64,000 nt of DNA from Rhizobium sp. L43 (GCF_002531725.1 NZ_NWSQ01000005.1:62001-126000); one strand, 5' to 3'; shown: positions 9,642 to 22,397, counted from the stretch's first letter. The notes: a model not told the origin generated them from the letters alone. Made by a program: numbers and translations.

Positions 9642-9735
9642 AAAGCGCGTCGCATCAACTGTTCATGCGACACACTTTTTGTTTTCCGCACGTCTTTATC
9701 CCGGAGCCGCTGCCCACTTTCGAGCGACATGCATA
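9642..9735. repeat. RIME-like intergenic mosaic repeat, copy 2
   Basis: Begins AAAGCGCGTCGCAT, with the inverted arm ATGCGAC some 12 bases on. The second module runs CGGAGCCGCTGC to GCGACATGCATAA. It shares the layout of the copies at 3824, 37251 and 58668. It fills the gap between the converging parB and holA ends. Confidence 0.7.
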
Positions 9736-9789
9736 AGAGCGGGTCGCCGTAGAACTGATTCACGCGGCCCCGCACTCCGGGTGATATGG

Positions 9790-10830
9790 TCAGGCGGATT
9801 TACGACCGGATTGAAGGGTGGTGGAGAGGAGCGTCTGCATCGCCACGCTGTCTTCCAGAACCTGTCGCCGGCGGCTTTGCAGAATTGCGGCCTGCAGACG
9901 ATTGGATTCCCGGGCGATGCTCTCCGCGGTCCACTGCCGCAGGGCCTGTTCGATGATCGGCTTGCGGCGGAAATGCAGATGACGCCCCATCGTCTGCATG
10001 ATCTGAGGTGCCTGCAGGCGCTTTTCTTCCATTTCGGCCCGCATGGTATCGAGAAGCTGAAACTGCTTCAAGCAGGCCTGCAGCACGAGAAAAATCGCCG
10101 TTTTCGAGCTGCTGATCTTCTGCATGGCATGCAGAAAAGCGTTGAGATCGCCACTCAGGATGGCGTCGACGGCATCGTCGACGGAGATCGCGCTCGCGTC
10201 ACCGATTATTTCGGTAACGTGATGTTCTTCGACTGTCGGGAAGCCGCGACAATAGAGGGCAAGTTTACGCACCTCGTTGCGCGAAGCGATGCGGTCGCCG
10301 CCGATCAATGCGACCAGCGCCTGGCGCGCAGCCGGCGTGATGCCGAGCTTTTCTGCGCCAAGTTCCATGTCGATCAAGGCATTCAGGGCGCGGCTGTCAT
10401 CGGCGTAAGACGGGATCGTCATGATCGATCGCGCCGTCTCGGCCGTCTTGCGAAGCAGGGAGCCCTTCTTCAGGTCTCCGGCTTCCACGATCAGATGGGC
10501 GGCTTCAAGCGGCTTTTCGGCCAACAGCGCCAAGGGATCGACAAGATATTTTTCATTGGCGGCGCCGCGGATCCAGATCAGTTTCTCACCACCGAACAGG
10601 CCGATGGATTGAACCTCGTCGACCAATCGTCCGGGATCCTTCTGCAGGTCGGAGATATCAAGTTTGGTCAGCGAGAAGGGATCATCGAGGGCAACACCGG
10701 TCTTGCCGGCGAGCAGACCGGCACGTTCGGAAACGAGGCCGCGATCCGGCCCGTAAATGACGAAGATCCGATAATTTCCAGCCGATTTCTGCAGGAAGGT
10801 CTCGAATTCGTGGGATTTTATCTCCGCCAC
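9790..10830 (-). CDS. holA: DNA polymerase III subunit delta (HolA)
   Basis: Clamp-loader subunit that opens the beta sliding clamp. The 346 residues start at a GTG giving VAEIKSHEFETFL and include FVIYGPDRGLVSERA, GGEKLIWIRG and LRKTAETA, with the C-terminal helical collar domain. GTG 10830 is chosen because upstream in-frame residues run into lptE and are not family-like. It is the last gene of the leuS-lptE-holA minus-strand set, 10 bases after the lptE stop, an order conserved in rhizobia. Assignment rests on overall family resemblance plus context, since HolA diverges quickly. Confidence 0.9.
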   Translation of the reverse strand: MAEIKSHEFETFLQKSAGNYRIFVIYGPDRGLVSERAGLLAGKTGVALDDPFSLTKLDISDLQKDPGRLVDEVQSIGLFGGEKLIWIRGAANEKYLVDPLALLAEKPLEAAHLIVEAGDLKKGSLLRKTAETARSIMTIPSYADDSRALNALIDMELGAEKLGITPAARQALVALIGGDRIASRNEVRKLALYCRGFPTVEEHHVTEIIGDASAISVDDAVDAILSGDLNAFLHAMQKISSSKTAIFLVLQACLKQFQLLDTMRAEMEEKRLQAPQIMQTMGRHLHFRRKPIIEQALRQWTAESIARESNRLQAAILQSRRRQVLEDSVAMQTLLSTTLQSGRKSA

Positions 10831-10840
10831 ATCGCAGCCC

Positions 10841-11342
10841 TCAGCGGCTGAGCGCAGCGGCGATATCGGCTCCCACAAATTCCGCCACCTGATCCGCTGC
10901 GCGGTTCTGGGCATCGCGGATTGCCCGCTGCTTGGCGAATTCCTGGTCCGAGAAATCCACCAGCGCCGTGGTCGCGCGGCTGCCCGCCTTGATCACATGA
11001 TTGTCGGTCGTCGCACGCAGCGTGTAGGTGACGGTGACGGTCACACGACCGGCTTTCGACGTGTCGGAGGATTCGGCGAGCAGCGTATCGGCAACCGCCA
11101 CTGCGGCATGCATTTCGACCTGATATTGCGGGTTTACCGCTTCGCCGGCGCCACGCGACGCCAGGAAGATCAGGCGATTTCGCACCTGCTGCTCGACCCG
11201 GCTGCTTGCCTCGGAAAAGCCGACCGAGGACAGTTTCTCAACCACGCCTGACTTCTCGGAGTAGAGCGGCCGGACCTGGCAGGCAGAGAGAAAAGCCGCG
11301 GCGGCAAGGATCATGGCGACGCCGGCCTTGCGGGAGGTGATA

Positions 11343-11353
<11 letters not shown>
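10841..11353 (-). CDS. lptE: LPS-assembly lipoprotein LptE
   Basis: Outer-membrane lipoprotein that plugs LptD for lipopolysaccharide export. The 170 residues begin with a signal peptide ending in a lipobox LSAC (Cys about residue 25), followed by QVRPLYSE, the typical start of mature rhizobial LptE. The start is a TTG overlapping the last 11 bases of leuS, with AGGA upstream; an internal ATG just before the hydrophobic stretch is an alternative. Translational coupling to leuS and proximity to holA reproduce the widely conserved leuS-lptE-holA block. Confidence 0.88.
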
Positions 11354-13973
<2,620 letters not shown>

Positions 13974-14174
13974 TGTATTCGATATTCCGGAAAATCAGGG
14001 GAGGTTGGTCGAGACCTTCACCATGAAACCACCGTAGCGTCAAGTTTTGCAGGCGCTGCAAGCGCCCGATCTTCATCCTGGCCGGGCGATTTCGCGGCAG
14101 CGGGTCTTGGCAAGCACAGAATGGCTGGCTAGTTCATTGCCATCACTCCCATGCTGAAATGTCGAGGCAGAATA

Positions 14175-14834
14175 ATGGAACTTCAAGAGCGCTTGAACGA
14201 CGTGCGGTCGCGGATTGCCGCCGGGGAACGCCAGGCGGGTCGTGCGGCCGGTTCCGTTCGGCTCGTCACGGTGTCGAAAACCTTCGAGGTGGAGGCGATC
14301 CGTCCGGCCATCGACGCCGGCCAGCGCGTCTTCGGCGAGAACCGGGTGCAGGAGAGCCAGGGCAAGTGGCCGGCGCTGAAAGCCGAGCAGCCGGATATCG
14401 AGTTGCATCTGATCGGACCGCTGCAATCGAACAAGGCGGCGGATGCGGTGGCGCTTTTCGATGTCATCGAGACGGTGGACCGGGAAAAGATCGCCCGCGC
14501 GCTTGCCGAGGAGATGAGGCGGCAAGGCAAAAAGACGCGGCTCTACATCCAGGTCAATACCGGGCTCGAGCCGCAGAAGGCCGGCATCGCTCCTGACGAC
14601 ACGCCAGCCTTCGTCGCTCTCTGCCGCGACGACCTTGGCCTTTCCATCGAAGGTTTGATGTGCATTCCGCCGGCGGAGGAAAATCCCGGGCCGCATTTCG
14701 CCCTGTTGGCTAGGCTCGCGCTCAAATGTGGGGTCGAAAAACTTTCGATGGGCATGTCGGGCGATTACGAGACGGCGATCGCCTTTGGCGCCACCAGCGT
14801 GCGGGTCGGATCGGCTATTTTCGGCGCGCGCTAA
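14175..14834 (+). CDS. yggS: YggS-family pyridoxal phosphate homeostasis protein
   Basis: Single-domain, alanine-racemase-like TIM-barrel PLP-binding protein (PLPBP/COG0325) that buffers free PLP; no enzymatic reaction is established for the family. The 219 residues include LVTVSKTFEVEAI with the PLP-binding lysine and FGENRVQES. HLIGPLQSNK and the C-terminal LSMGMSGDYETAIAFGATSVRVGSAIFG are also present. ATG 14175 gives MELQERL; the upstream ATG at 14151 adds eight unconserved residues. It diverges from leuS across a 201-base gap in which no regulatory motif was recognised. Confidence 0.94.
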   Translation: MELQERLNDVRSRIAAGERQAGRAAGSVRLVTVSKTFEVEAIRPAIDAGQRVFGENRVQESQGKWPALKAEQPDIELHLIGPLQSNKAADAVALFDVIETVDREKIARALAEEMRRQGKKTRLYIQVNTGLEPQKAGIAPDDTPAFVALCRDDLGLSIEGLMCIPPAEENPGPHFALLARLALKCGVEKLSMGMSGDYETAIAFGATSVRVGSAIFGAR

Positions 14835-14915
14835 TGCGCTGCTTTGGTCGGGCTTCCTGTTCCTCTCCCTCTGCCTAGATTAACATCGAGGTTTGCATAT
14901 CCTGGGGAGGAGCAG

Positions 14916-16826
14916 ATGCAGAACGGCTATCATCAGGTTTACGCGGCCTGGAAACGCGATCCCGAAGCCTTCTGGCGCGAAGCCGCCGCCGATATCGACT
15001 GGTTCAAACTGCCGGAGCGGGTGTTTTCGCCGGATGCCGGTGTTTATGGCCGCTGGTTCGAAGGGGCGGAAACCAATACCTGCCACAATTGTCTGGACCG
15101 GCATGTCACTGCCGGACGCGGCGGCGAGACAGCGGCTATTTTCGACAGCGCGATGACCGGCGACAAGCGCCATTTCAGCTATGGCGAGGTGCTGGACGAG
15201 GTAAAGGCCATCGCCGCGACGCTGGTCAAGCTCGGCATCGGCAAAGGCGATCGCGTGATTCTCTATATGCCGATGGTCCCGCAGGCGGTGTTTTCGATGC
15301 TTGCCTGCGCCCGCATCGGTGCGGTCCACTCCGTCGTCTTCGGCGGCTTTGCCGCGAGCGAGCTTGCCGCCCGCATCGACGATTGCGGTGCGAAGCTGGT
15401 GATCACCGCGAGCTGCGGGCTCGAGCCAGGCCGCATCGTCGCCTACAAGCCTCTGGTCGACCAGGCGATCGCACTTGCGCGTTCGAAGCCGGAGCGCTGT
15501 CTGGTGCTGCAGCGGCCGGAGCTTCGGGCAGATCTCATTGACGGACGTGATGCGGATTTCGAGGCCGCGGTGGCGCAGCATCGCGGCGCCGAGATCGCCT
15601 GCGTCTCCGTCAAGGCGACCGATCCGCTCTACATCCTCTATACCTCCGGCACCACAGGCCAGCCGAAGGGCGTCGTGCGCGACAATGGTGGCCATTTGGT
15701 CGCCCTTAACTGGTCGATGCGGAACATTTACGGCTTGAAGCCGGGCGAGGTTTTCTGGACGGCCTCGGATATCGGCTGGGTCGTCGGACATTCCTATATC
15801 GTCTATGCCCCGCTGATTTCAGGCGTAACCACCGTGATCTTCGAGGGAAAACCGGTGGGCACACCGGATGCCGGTGCCTTCTGGCGGGTCGTTTCGGAGT
15901 ATCATGTGCGGGTGCTCTTCACGGCGCCGACGGCATTCCGCGCCATCCGCCGGGACGATGGCGACGGGGAACTGATGCGTCGGTATCCGATGCCAGATTT
16001 GCGGGCGCTGTTTCTTGCCGGCGAGAGGGCGGACCCGGAGACGCTGAAATGGGCGGAGCGCATGCTCGCCATCCCCGTCATCGATCACTGGTGGCAGACG
16101 GAGACCGGCTGGCCGATCGCCGCCAATCCGCTCGGTCTCGGCGCCCTTCCCGTCAAGCACGGTTCGCCGGCGCTGCCGATGCCCGGCTACGAGATCGCGG
16201 TGCTCGACGATGCCGGCCATCCAATCGAGGCGGGAACGCTCGGCAATATCGTCGTGAAACTGCCCTTGCCGCCCGGCTGCCTGCCGACCCTCTGGAACGC
16301 CGACGACCGTTTTCGATCGGCATATCTCGACGAGTTTCCGGGTTACTACAAGACCGCCGACGCCGGCTATGTCGACGAGGACGGTTATCTCTTCATCATG
16401 TCGCGTACCGACGACATCATCAATTGCGCCGGTCATCGGCTCTCGACCGGGGCGATGGAAGAAGTCTGCGCCCGCCATCCCGACGTCGCCGAATGCGCCG
16501 TCATCGGTGTGACCGATGCGCTGAAGGGCCAGGCGCCGTGCGGTTTCCTGGTGCTGAAACGGAATGTGTCGCGTGACACGACGGCAATCGAATCAGAGGT
16601 CGTGACGATGATTCGCGAATCGATCGGGCCTGTCGCCGCCTTCAAGATGGCCATTGTCGTTAACCGCTTGCCGAAGACACGCTCCGGCAAAATCCTGCGC
16701 GGCACGATGCAGAAGATCGCCGACGGCATCCCCTGGAAAATGCCCGCAACTATCGATGATTCAACGATTTTGGAGGAAATCGCCGAGGCGCTGCGCCGGC
16801 GCGGCCTGGGCTCCCTGCCGATGTGA
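14916..16826 (+). CDS. prpE: Propionyl-CoA synthetase (PrpE-type acyl-CoA synthetase)
   Basis: AMP-forming ligase that activates propionate (and more slowly acetate) to its CoA thioester. The 636 residues have the adenylation P-loop YTSGTTGQPKGVVRDNGGH, WWQTETGWP, and the hinge and lysine motif TRSGKILRGTM at the C terminus. The VVRDNGG segment and the YFWTASDIGWVVGHSY-like stretch are closer to PrpE than to Acs, which would have VLHTTGGYL as in the paralogue at 19033. The ATG has a strong GGGGAGGAG site. The lysine of SGKILR is the residue acetylated in homologues. Substrate choice is inferred from family resemblance. Confidence 0.85.
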   Translation: MQNGYHQVYAAWKRDPEAFWREAAADIDWFKLPERVFSPDAGVYGRWFEGAETNTCHNCLDRHVTAGRGGETAAIFDSAMTGDKRHFSYGEVLDEVKAIAATLVKLGIGKGDRVILYMPMVPQAVFSMLACARIGAVHSVVFGGFAASELAARIDDCGAKLVITASCGLEPGRIVAYKPLVDQAIALARSKPERCLVLQRPELRADLIDGRDADFEAAVAQHRGAEIACVSVKATDPLYILYTSGTTGQPKGVVRDNGGHLVALNWSMRNIYGLKPGEVFWTASDIGWVVGHSYIVYAPLISGVTTVIFEGKPVGTPDAGAFWRVVSEYHVRVLFTAPTAFRAIRRDDGDGELMRRYPMPDLRALFLAGERADPETLKWAERMLAIPVIDHWWQTETGWPIAANPLGLGALPVKHGSPALPMPGYEIAVLDDAGHPIEAGTLGNIVVKLPLPPGCLPTLWNADDRFRSAYLDEFPGYYKTADAGYVDEDGYLFIMSRTDDIINCAGHRLSTGAMEEVCARHPDVAECAVIGVTDALKGQAPCGFLVLKRNVSRDTTAIESEVVTMIRESIGPVAAFKMAIVVNRLPKTRSGKILRGTMQKIADGIPWKMPATIDDSTILEEIAEALRRRGLGSLPM

Positions 16827-16952
16827 AATTAAACTTTCGCTAAGGCTAATTGAGGAATTGTTAACCATATCGATGCAAGCATTTGTTAACGGCAATGGCT
16901 TGCATAGCAGGCTTTGCATGACGCGATCGCCGTTACCGGCCTCCTGCATAAC

Positions 16953-17044
16953 TCCCTAAATCGGAATCGGTTTAAGGGCAATATTATGCAGCAGTTGAAG
17001 TGCTACAGCGTCCTTTGCGTGTCTGAAAGACGCGCGGCGCTGCA
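16953..17044. repeat. Rhizobial hairpin repeat family B, copy 1
   Basis: Contains GTGCTACAGCGTCCTTTGCG and the partner arm GACGCGCGGCGCTG, forming a long interrupted hairpin. The same core occurs at 49316-49362. The upstream part (CTAAATCGGAATCGGTTTA) is itself a small palindrome and may belong to the element. It lies in the flagellin leader, ending 38 bases before the start codon. Confidence 0.65.
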
Positions 17045-17082
17045 GTCCGGAATGCCCTTTCTCCAAGATTGTGGAACGGATC

Positions 17083-18018
17083 ATGACAAGCATCCTTACC
17101 AACAACGCTGCCATGGCAGCGCTGCAGACTTTGCGCGGCGTAAACGACAGCCTCAAGGACACTCAGGGTCGCGTTTCCTCGGGTTATCGTGTCGAAAAGG
17201 CGGCCGACAATGCCGCCTACTGGTCGATCGCAACGACCATGCGTTCGGACAACAAGGCGCTTTCGGCCGTCTCCGACGCCCTCGGTCTCGGCGCGGCCAA
17301 GGTCGATACCGCCTATTCGGCCATGTCGAGCGCGCTCGATGTCGTCAGCGAAATCAAGGCCAAGATCGTCGCCGCCACGGAAAAAGGCGTCGACAAAACG
17401 AAGATCCAGCAGGAGCTCGACCAGCTGCAGGAGCAACTGCTCAGCATCGCCCAATCGGCGTCCTTCTCCGGTGAAAACTGGGTCGCCGGCGCCTCCGGTA
17501 CGAAGAGCGTCGTTTCCTCCTTCGTCCGCGATGGCAGCAATGCCGTCTCGGTCAAGATGACCGACTACGTGCTCGATTCAGGAACGCTTGGAAACGTGCT
17601 CTTCGGCATGACGAGCACCGGTGCGATCGAGACATCAAGCGGCATCATCGGCACGGCCTTCAACGGAACCTATGGCGGCACCGTCATCGTCATGGCGTCG
17701 ATCTATGATCTCGACATTACCGGTTTCACCCAGGGCCAGCTCGATGGCGCCTTGACGGGTGTCGAACTGGTTCTCGGTGCCATGACCGCCGCCGGCTCGG
17801 CCCTCGGCTCGATCTCGACCCGCATCCAGCTGCAGGAAAATTTCGTCAGCGGTCTTCATGATTCGATCGACTCCGGCGTCGGCCGCCTGGTCGATGCCGA
17901 TATGGAAGAGGAATCAAGCAAGCTCTCGGCGTTGCAGACGCAGCAGCAGCTTGCCGTCCAGTCGCTCTCGATCGCCAATAGTTCGGCGCAGAACATTCTG
18001 ACCCTGTTCCGCAGCTAA
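17083..18018 (+). CDS. Flagellin (orphan, outside a flagellar cluster)
   Basis: Structural subunit of the flagellar filament. The 311 residues have the conserved N-terminal D0/D1 region (MTSILTNNAAMAALQTLR, then RVSSGYRVEKAADNAAYW) and C-terminal D1/D0 region (LSALQTQQQLAVQSLSIANS to the end). The central domain is short and variable, as in complex rhizobial flagellins. ATG 17083 has GGAACGGA upstream. No other motility gene is nearby; the neighbours are metabolic genes and a cell-cycle regulator. Rhizobia carry several flagellin genes, some dispersed, so this is probably one of the minor ones; the exact fla letter cannot be assigned. A strong terminator follows. Confidence 0.93.
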   Translation: MTSILTNNAAMAALQTLRGVNDSLKDTQGRVSSGYRVEKAADNAAYWSIATTMRSDNKALSAVSDALGLGAAKVDTAYSAMSSALDVVSEIKAKIVAATEKGVDKTKIQQELDQLQEQLLSIAQSASFSGENWVAGASGTKSVVSSFVRDGSNAVSVKMTDYVLDSGTLGNVLFGMTSTGAIETSSGIIGTAFNGTYGGTVIVMASIYDLDITGFTQGQLDGALTGVELVLGAMTAAGSALGSISTRIQLQENFVSGLHDSIDSGVGRLVDADMEEESSKLSALQTQQQLAVQSLSIANSSAQNILTLFRS

Positions 18019-18039
18019 TTCGAACAAGCAATCCGCAAC

Positions 18040-18077
18040 AAAAACCCCGCCGGTCAGCTCATACCGGCGGGGTTTTT
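18040..18077 (+). terminator. Rho-independent terminator after flagellin
   Basis: Stem AAAACCCCGCCGGT paired with ACCGGCGGGGTTTT, 8-base loop, followed by T. The A-rich 5' side makes it potentially bidirectional, serving also the converging trcR. Confidence 0.88.
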
Positions 18078-18095
18078 CATGCGATAGTCGATATC

Positions 18096-18803
18096 TCAGT
18101 ACTGATCGTCGTCGTCGTCGTCCTTCGGGGCCGAGCGCAGCGAGCTCAGCTTGCGGAAGACGGCGTCGGCGTCGATTTCCTTTTCCTTTTCTTCCTCGCG
18201 CTCGTAGCTCGGGGTCAGGCGCTCGGTTTCCTGGGCCGATTGCAGCGTCGCGCCGAGCTCGGCAGCGGTCGGCAGCGGACGGCCCTTGGCAGCCTTTTCC
18301 ACTTCCATATCGAGATCGATCTGGCTGCAGAGGCCGAGCGTGACCGGATCCATCGGCGCCAGGTTGGCGGAGTTCCAGTGGGTGCGCTCGCGGATCTGCT
18401 CGATGGTCGATTTCGTGGTGCCGACGAGGCGGGAAATCTGCGCGTCCTTCAGCTCAGGATGGTTGCGAACGAGCCAGAGAATGGCGTTCGGGCGGTCCTG
18501 ACGCTTGGAAACCGGCGTATAACGCGGGCCGCGGCGCTTGGATTCCGGTACGCGCACCTTCGGTTCGGAAAGCTTCAGCTTGTGGTTCGGATTGGCTTCG
18601 GCGCGGGCAATCTCGTCGCGGGAAAGCTGGCCTGTCGAGATCGGGTCGAGGCCCTTGATGCCCTGCGCCGCTTCGCCGTCGGCGATCGCCTTGACTTCGA
18701 GCGGATGCAGTTTGCAGAACTGCGCGATCTGATCGAAAGACAGTGCCGTGTTGTCGACGAGCCAGATGGCTGTCGCCTTCGGCATGAGCAGTGTTTGAGC
18801 CAT
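18096..18803 (-). CDS. trcR: Cell cycle transcriptional regulator TrcR (DUF1013)
   Basis: DNA-binding protein of the alphaproteobacteria-restricted DUF1013/TrcR family, linked to cell-cycle transcription. The 235 residues include the N-terminal LPHP-free segment MAQTLLMPKATAIWLVDNTA. A first helix-turn-helix-like region is LSFDQIAQFCKLHPLEVKAI, and a second is ISRLVGTTKSTIEQIRERTH. The C-terminal half is charged and ends in six aspartates before QY. The start at 18803 has no upstream alternative that looks conserved. It converges on the flagellin gene. Family membership is clear by resemblance; target genes cannot be deduced from the sequence. Confidence 0.85.
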   Translation of the reverse strand: MAQTLLMPKATAIWLVDNTALSFDQIAQFCKLHPLEVKAIADGEAAQGIKGLDPISTGQLSRDEIARAEANPNHKLKLSEPKVRVPESKRRGPRYTPVSKRQDRPNAILWLVRNHPELKDAQISRLVGTTKSTIEQIRERTHWNSANLAPMDPVTLGLCSQIDLDMEVEKAAKGRPLPTAAELGATLQSAQETERLTPSYEREEEKEKEIDADAVFRKLSSLRSAPKDDDDDDQY

Positions 18804-19032
18804 GGATATAGTCCTTCTATCGTCCGCGCCGGTCGCGGTCCGTGGATTGTCACCACAATGTCCGGGAAATATGCCGCTATATAACCGCACTGTCGCAGAA
18901 TTGCAATTCTTCCGAAATGAAATGACCTTTGTCTAATTGCCGCCACGATGCGAACTGCTATGAATTGCCCTGATTTGAAATCTGGGCTCGCTTTGCCGGT
19001 GGCCCGTTGCATGTCCCACGAGGAGGAGTTCC

Positions 19033-20988
19033 ATGTCGGAGAAGATCTATCCGGTCACGAAGCCGGTGAAGACGCGCGCCCTGATCGATAAGGATAAGTA
19101 CCTGAAATGGTACGAGGAGAGCGTTGAGAACCCGGACAAGTTCTGGGGTAAACACGGTAAGCGGATCGACTGGTTCAAGCCCTATACCAAGGTCAAGAAC
19201 ACCTCCTTTACCGGCAAGGTCTCGATCAAATGGTTCGAGGACGGCCAGACCAACGTCTCCTACAATTGCATCGACCGCCATCTGAAAACCAACGGCGACC
19301 AGGTGGCGATCATCTGGGAAGGCGACAACCCCTATATCGACAAGAAGGTCACCTATAACGAGCTCTACGAGCACGTCTGCCGGATGGCGAATGTGTTGAA
19401 GAAACACGGCGTCAAGAAGGGCGACCGTGTCACCATCTACATGCCGATGATCCCGGAAGCGGCTTACGCGATGCTTGCCTGCGCCCGCATCGGCGCGGTG
19501 CATTCGATCGTCTTCGGCGGCTTCTCGCCGGAGGCCCTGGCGGGGCGCATCGTCGACTGTGAATCCACCTTCGTCATCACCTGCGACGAAGGCGTGCGCG
19601 GCGGCAAGCCGGTGCCGCTGAAGGACAATACCGATACTGCAATTCACATCGCGGCACGCCAGCACGTGATCGTCGAGAAGGTTTTGGTCGTTCGTCGCAC
19701 CGGCGGCAAGACCGGCTGGGCGCCGGGCCGCGATCTCTGGCATCACCAGGAAATCACCACCGTGAAGGCGGAATGCCCGCCGGTGAAGATGAAGGCGGAA
19801 GATCCGCTCTTCATTCTTTATACGTCAGGCTCGACCGGCAAGCCGAAGGGCGTGCTGCACACGACGGGCGGTTATCTCGTCTACGCGGCGATGACGCATG
19901 AATATGTCTTCGACTATCATGACGGCGATATCTACTGGTGCACCGCCGATGTCGGCTGGGTTACCGGCCACTCCTATATCGTCTACGGGCCGCTCGCCAA
20001 TTGCGCGACGACGCTGATGTTCGAGGGCGTGCCGAATTTCCCCGACCAGGGCCGTTTCTGGGAAGTCATCGACAAGCACAAGGTCAATATTTTCTATACG
20101 GCGCCGACGGCGATCCGCTCGCTGATGGGTGCCGGCGACGACTTCGTCACCCGCTCCTCGCGCTCCTCGCTGCGCCTGCTCGGCACCGTCGGCGAGCCAA
20201 TCAACCCGGAAGCCTGGGAATGGTATTACAATGTCGTCGGCGACAAGCGCTGCCCCGTCATCGATACTTGGTGGCAGACGGAAACCGGCGGCCACATGAT
20301 CACGCCGCTGCCCGGCGCCACCGATCTGAAACCCGGCTCGGCGACGGTGCCGTTCTTCGGCGTCAAACCGCAGCTGGTCGATAATGAGGGCAAGGTGCTG
20401 GAAGGTCCGGCCGACGGCAATCTCTGCATCACCGACAGCTGGCCGGGCCAGATGCGCACGGTCTACGGCGATCACGAGCGCTTCATCCAGACCTATTTCT
20501 CGACCTACAAGGGCAAGTATTTCACCGGTGACGGCTGCCGGCGCGATGCGGACGGCTATTACTGGATCACCGGCCGTGTCGACGACGTGCTCAACGTCTC
20601 CGGCCACCGGCTCGGCACGGCGGAGGTGGAATCGGCGCTCGTCTCGCACAATCTGGTTTCGGAAGCCGCCGTCGTCGGTTATCCGCATGCGATCAAGGGC
20701 CAGGGCATCTATTGCTATGTGACGCTGATGGCCGGTCATGACGGCTCGGACACGCTTCGTCAGGAACTGGTGAAACATGTCCGCGCCGAAATCGGCCCGA
20801 TCGCCGCACCCGACAAGATCCAATTCGCGCCCGGCCTGCCGAAGACCCGCTCCGGCAAGATCATGCGCCGCATCCTGCGCAAGATCGCCGAGGACGATTT
20901 CGGTGCGCTCGGCGACACCTCGACGCTTGCCGATCCGGCCGTCGTCGACGATCTGATCGCCAACCGGCAAAACAAGACAACCGCCTGA
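19033..20988 (+). CDS. acsA: Acetyl-CoA synthetase
   Basis: AMP-forming acetate:CoA ligase, cytoplasmic. The 651 residues match Acs. Motifs are the P-loop [36 protein letters not shown], and the C-terminal acetylatable lysine in [15 protein letters not shown]. The ATG follows GAGGAGGAG by a few bases. It is a paralogue of the propionyl-CoA synthetase 2.2 kb upstream, and the two bracket the flagellin and trcR genes. A 229-base gap separates it from trcR, and no specific operator was recognised there. A hairpin follows at 20995. Confidence 0.97.
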   Translation: MSEKIYPVTKPVKTRALIDKDKYLKWYEESVENPDKFWGKHGKRIDWFKPYTKVKNTSFTGKVSIKWFEDGQTNVSYNCIDRHLKTNGDQVAIIWEGDNPYIDKKVTYNELYEHVCRMANVLKKHGVKKGDRVTIYMPMIPEAAYAMLACARIGAVHSIVFGGFSPEALAGRIVDCESTFVITCDEGVRGGKPVPLKDNTDTAIHIAARQHVIVEKVLVVRRTGGKTGWAPGRDLWHHQEITTVKAECPPVKMKAEDPLFILYTSGSTGKPKGVLHTTGGYLVYAAMTHEYVFDYHDGDIYWCTADVGWVTGHSYIVYGPLANCATTLMFEGVPNFPDQGRFWEVIDKHKVNIFYTAPTAIRSLMGAGDDFVTRSSRSSLRLLGTVGEPINPEAWEWYYNVVGDKRCPVIDTWWQTETGGHMITPLPGATDLKPGSATVPFFGVKPQLVDNEGKVLEGPADGNLCITDSWPGQMRTVYGDHERFIQTYFSTYKGKYFTGDGCRRDADGYYWITGRVDDVLNVSGHRLGTAEVESALVSHNLVSEAAVVGYPHAIKGQGIYCYVTLMAGHDGSDTLRQELVKHVRAEIGPIAAPDKIQFAPGLPKTRSGKIMRRILRKIAEDDFGALGDTSTLADPAVVDDLIANRQNKTTA

Positions 20989-20994
20989 TACAGA

Positions 20995-21024
20995 AGCCGC
21001 TCCGGTTTTGTTGCCGGAGCGGCT
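20995..21024 (+). terminator. Hairpin terminator after acsA
   Basis: Stem AGCCGCTCCGG with CCGGAGCGGCT, 8-base loop. The downstream tract is only weakly T-rich, so efficiency is uncertain. Confidence 0.6.
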
Positions 21025-21099
21025 CACTTTCACACATTGTGTGTGGCTGGCGGCCTCGTCAGCTCGGACGAAGGCTGACGGCTCGTCTTTCCGATCCGC

Positions 21100-21324
21100 T
21101 TAGAAATCGATCGCCCGGCCATTGATCTCGTAATCGCCGAAACGCGCCGGCTCGGCTCCGCCGCGGCCGCCGGTCTCCGGCGGCAGCTCCAGCGGCTTCT
21201 GGTTCTTGCGCCGCTCCTCGGCTTCGGCAAGGGCGCGCTTCGCAGCCGGAGACAGGACCTTGCGCGGCGGCTCCGATCCCTCGGCCGTCAGCGTTTCGCT
21301 ATTGTCGTTATCGGCTTCCTGCAT
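21100..21324 (-). CDS. SDHAF4-like succinate dehydrogenase assembly factor (DUF1674)
   Basis: A 74-residue protein whose C terminus has the DUF1674 signature: GGRGGAEPARFGDYEINGRA followed by IDF. The family includes mitochondrial SDHAF4, which binds the flavinylated SdhA subunit during complex II assembly. The N-terminal half is acidic and then basic (KRALAEAEERRKNQKPLELP), predicted to be disordered or helical. The start at 21324 has GGAG upstream; a longer in-frame reading to 21375 lacks support. It is divergent from htpX. Function is by family resemblance, and no sdh genes are in the window. Confidence 0.8.
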   Translation of the reverse strand: MQEADNDNSETLTAEGSEPPRKVLSPAAKRALAEAEERRKNQKPLELPPETGGRGGAEPARFGDYEINGRAIDF

Positions 21325-21434
21325 GGGCTTCTCCTGCCGGAAATATTGAAAATGGCTGGTGAATAACCAAATCATAATGCGCCGATGCCGCGATTGAAAG
21401 CTCGTGACGGCGAAATCGGAAATGGAGATTCACA

Positions 21435-22397
21435 ATGAACCTCGTTCGCACGGCCATGTTGCTTGCCTTCATGACGGCGCTTTTCATGTTTGTCGGCTTT
21501 CTGATCGGCGGCCGGGCCGGGATGATGATCGCCTTCGTCATTGCCGCCGGGATGAATTTCTTCTCCTACTGGAATTCCGACCGCATGGTGCTTTCGGCCT
21601 ATCGCGCCCAGGAAGTCGACGAGCGCAACGCGCCGGAATTCTTTGCGATCATCCGCGATCTCGCCCGCAATGCCGGCCTGCCGATGCCGAAGGTCTATCT
21701 CTACGACAGCCCGCAGCCGAATGCCTTTGCCACCGGCCGCAATCCCGACAATGCTGCCGTCGCCGCCTCGACCGGCCTGCTCAGTGCACTGTCTCCCGAG
21801 GAAGTCGCGGGCGTGATGGCGCATGAGCTTGCCCACATCCAGAACCGCGACACACTGACGATGACGATCACGGCAACCCTTGCCGGCGCGATCTCGATGC
21901 TCGGCAACTTCGCTTTCTTCTTCGGCGGCAACCGTGAAAACAACAACAATCCGCTCGGCTTCGTCGGCGTTCTCGTCGCGATGATCGTGGCGCCGCTGGC
22001 CGCCATGCTGGTGCAGATGGCGATCAGCCGCACACGCGAATATTCGGCCGACCGCCGCGGCGCCGAAATCTGCGGCAATCCGCTGTGGCTGGCTTCGGCG
22101 CTCGGCAAGATCGCCCGCGGTGCCGCTCATGTTCCGAACGAGGATGCCGAGCGCAATCCGGCAACGGCCCATATGTTCATCATCAATCCGCTCTCCGGCG
22201 AGCGCATGGACAACCTGTTTTCCACGCATCCGAACACGGAAAACCGCATCGCCGCGCTGCACGACATGGCGCAGGGCGGCATGAACGTCTCGACGCCGCC
22301 GGTTCGGGCTGCTAATCCGTCGCGCAAATCGCGCTCTGTTCCGGATACGGGCCTTGGTCGCGGTGGTTCACAACCGCCAAAAGGTCCATGGTCTTGA
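21435..22397 (+). CDS. htpX: Membrane zinc metalloprotease HtpX
   Basis: Inner-membrane M48 protease that degrades misfolded membrane proteins. The 320 residues have two N-terminal helices, the zinc site HELAH at 130-134 ([10 protein letters not shown]), two further hydrophobic segments, and the third ligand region [11 protein letters not shown]. The C terminus (about residue 285 on) is basic and Gly/Pro-rich, beyond the core family. Its last 10 bases overlap the rsmB start, so the two genes are translationally coupled. Confidence 0.95.
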   Translation: MNLVRTAMLLAFMTALFMFVGFLIGGRAGMMIAFVIAAGMNFFSYWNSDRMVLSAYRAQEVDERNAPEFFAIIRDLARNAGLPMPKVYLYDSPQPNAFATGRNPDNAAVAASTGLLSALSPEEVAGVMAHELAHIQNRDTLTMTITATLAGAISMLGNFAFFFGGNRENNNNPLGFVGVLVAMIVAPLAAMLVQMAISRTREYSADRRGAEICGNPLWLASALGKIARGAAHVPNEDAERNPATAHMFIINPLSGERMDNLFSTHPNTENRIAALHDMAQGGMNVSTPPVRAANPSRKSRSVPDTGLGRGGSQPPKGPWS

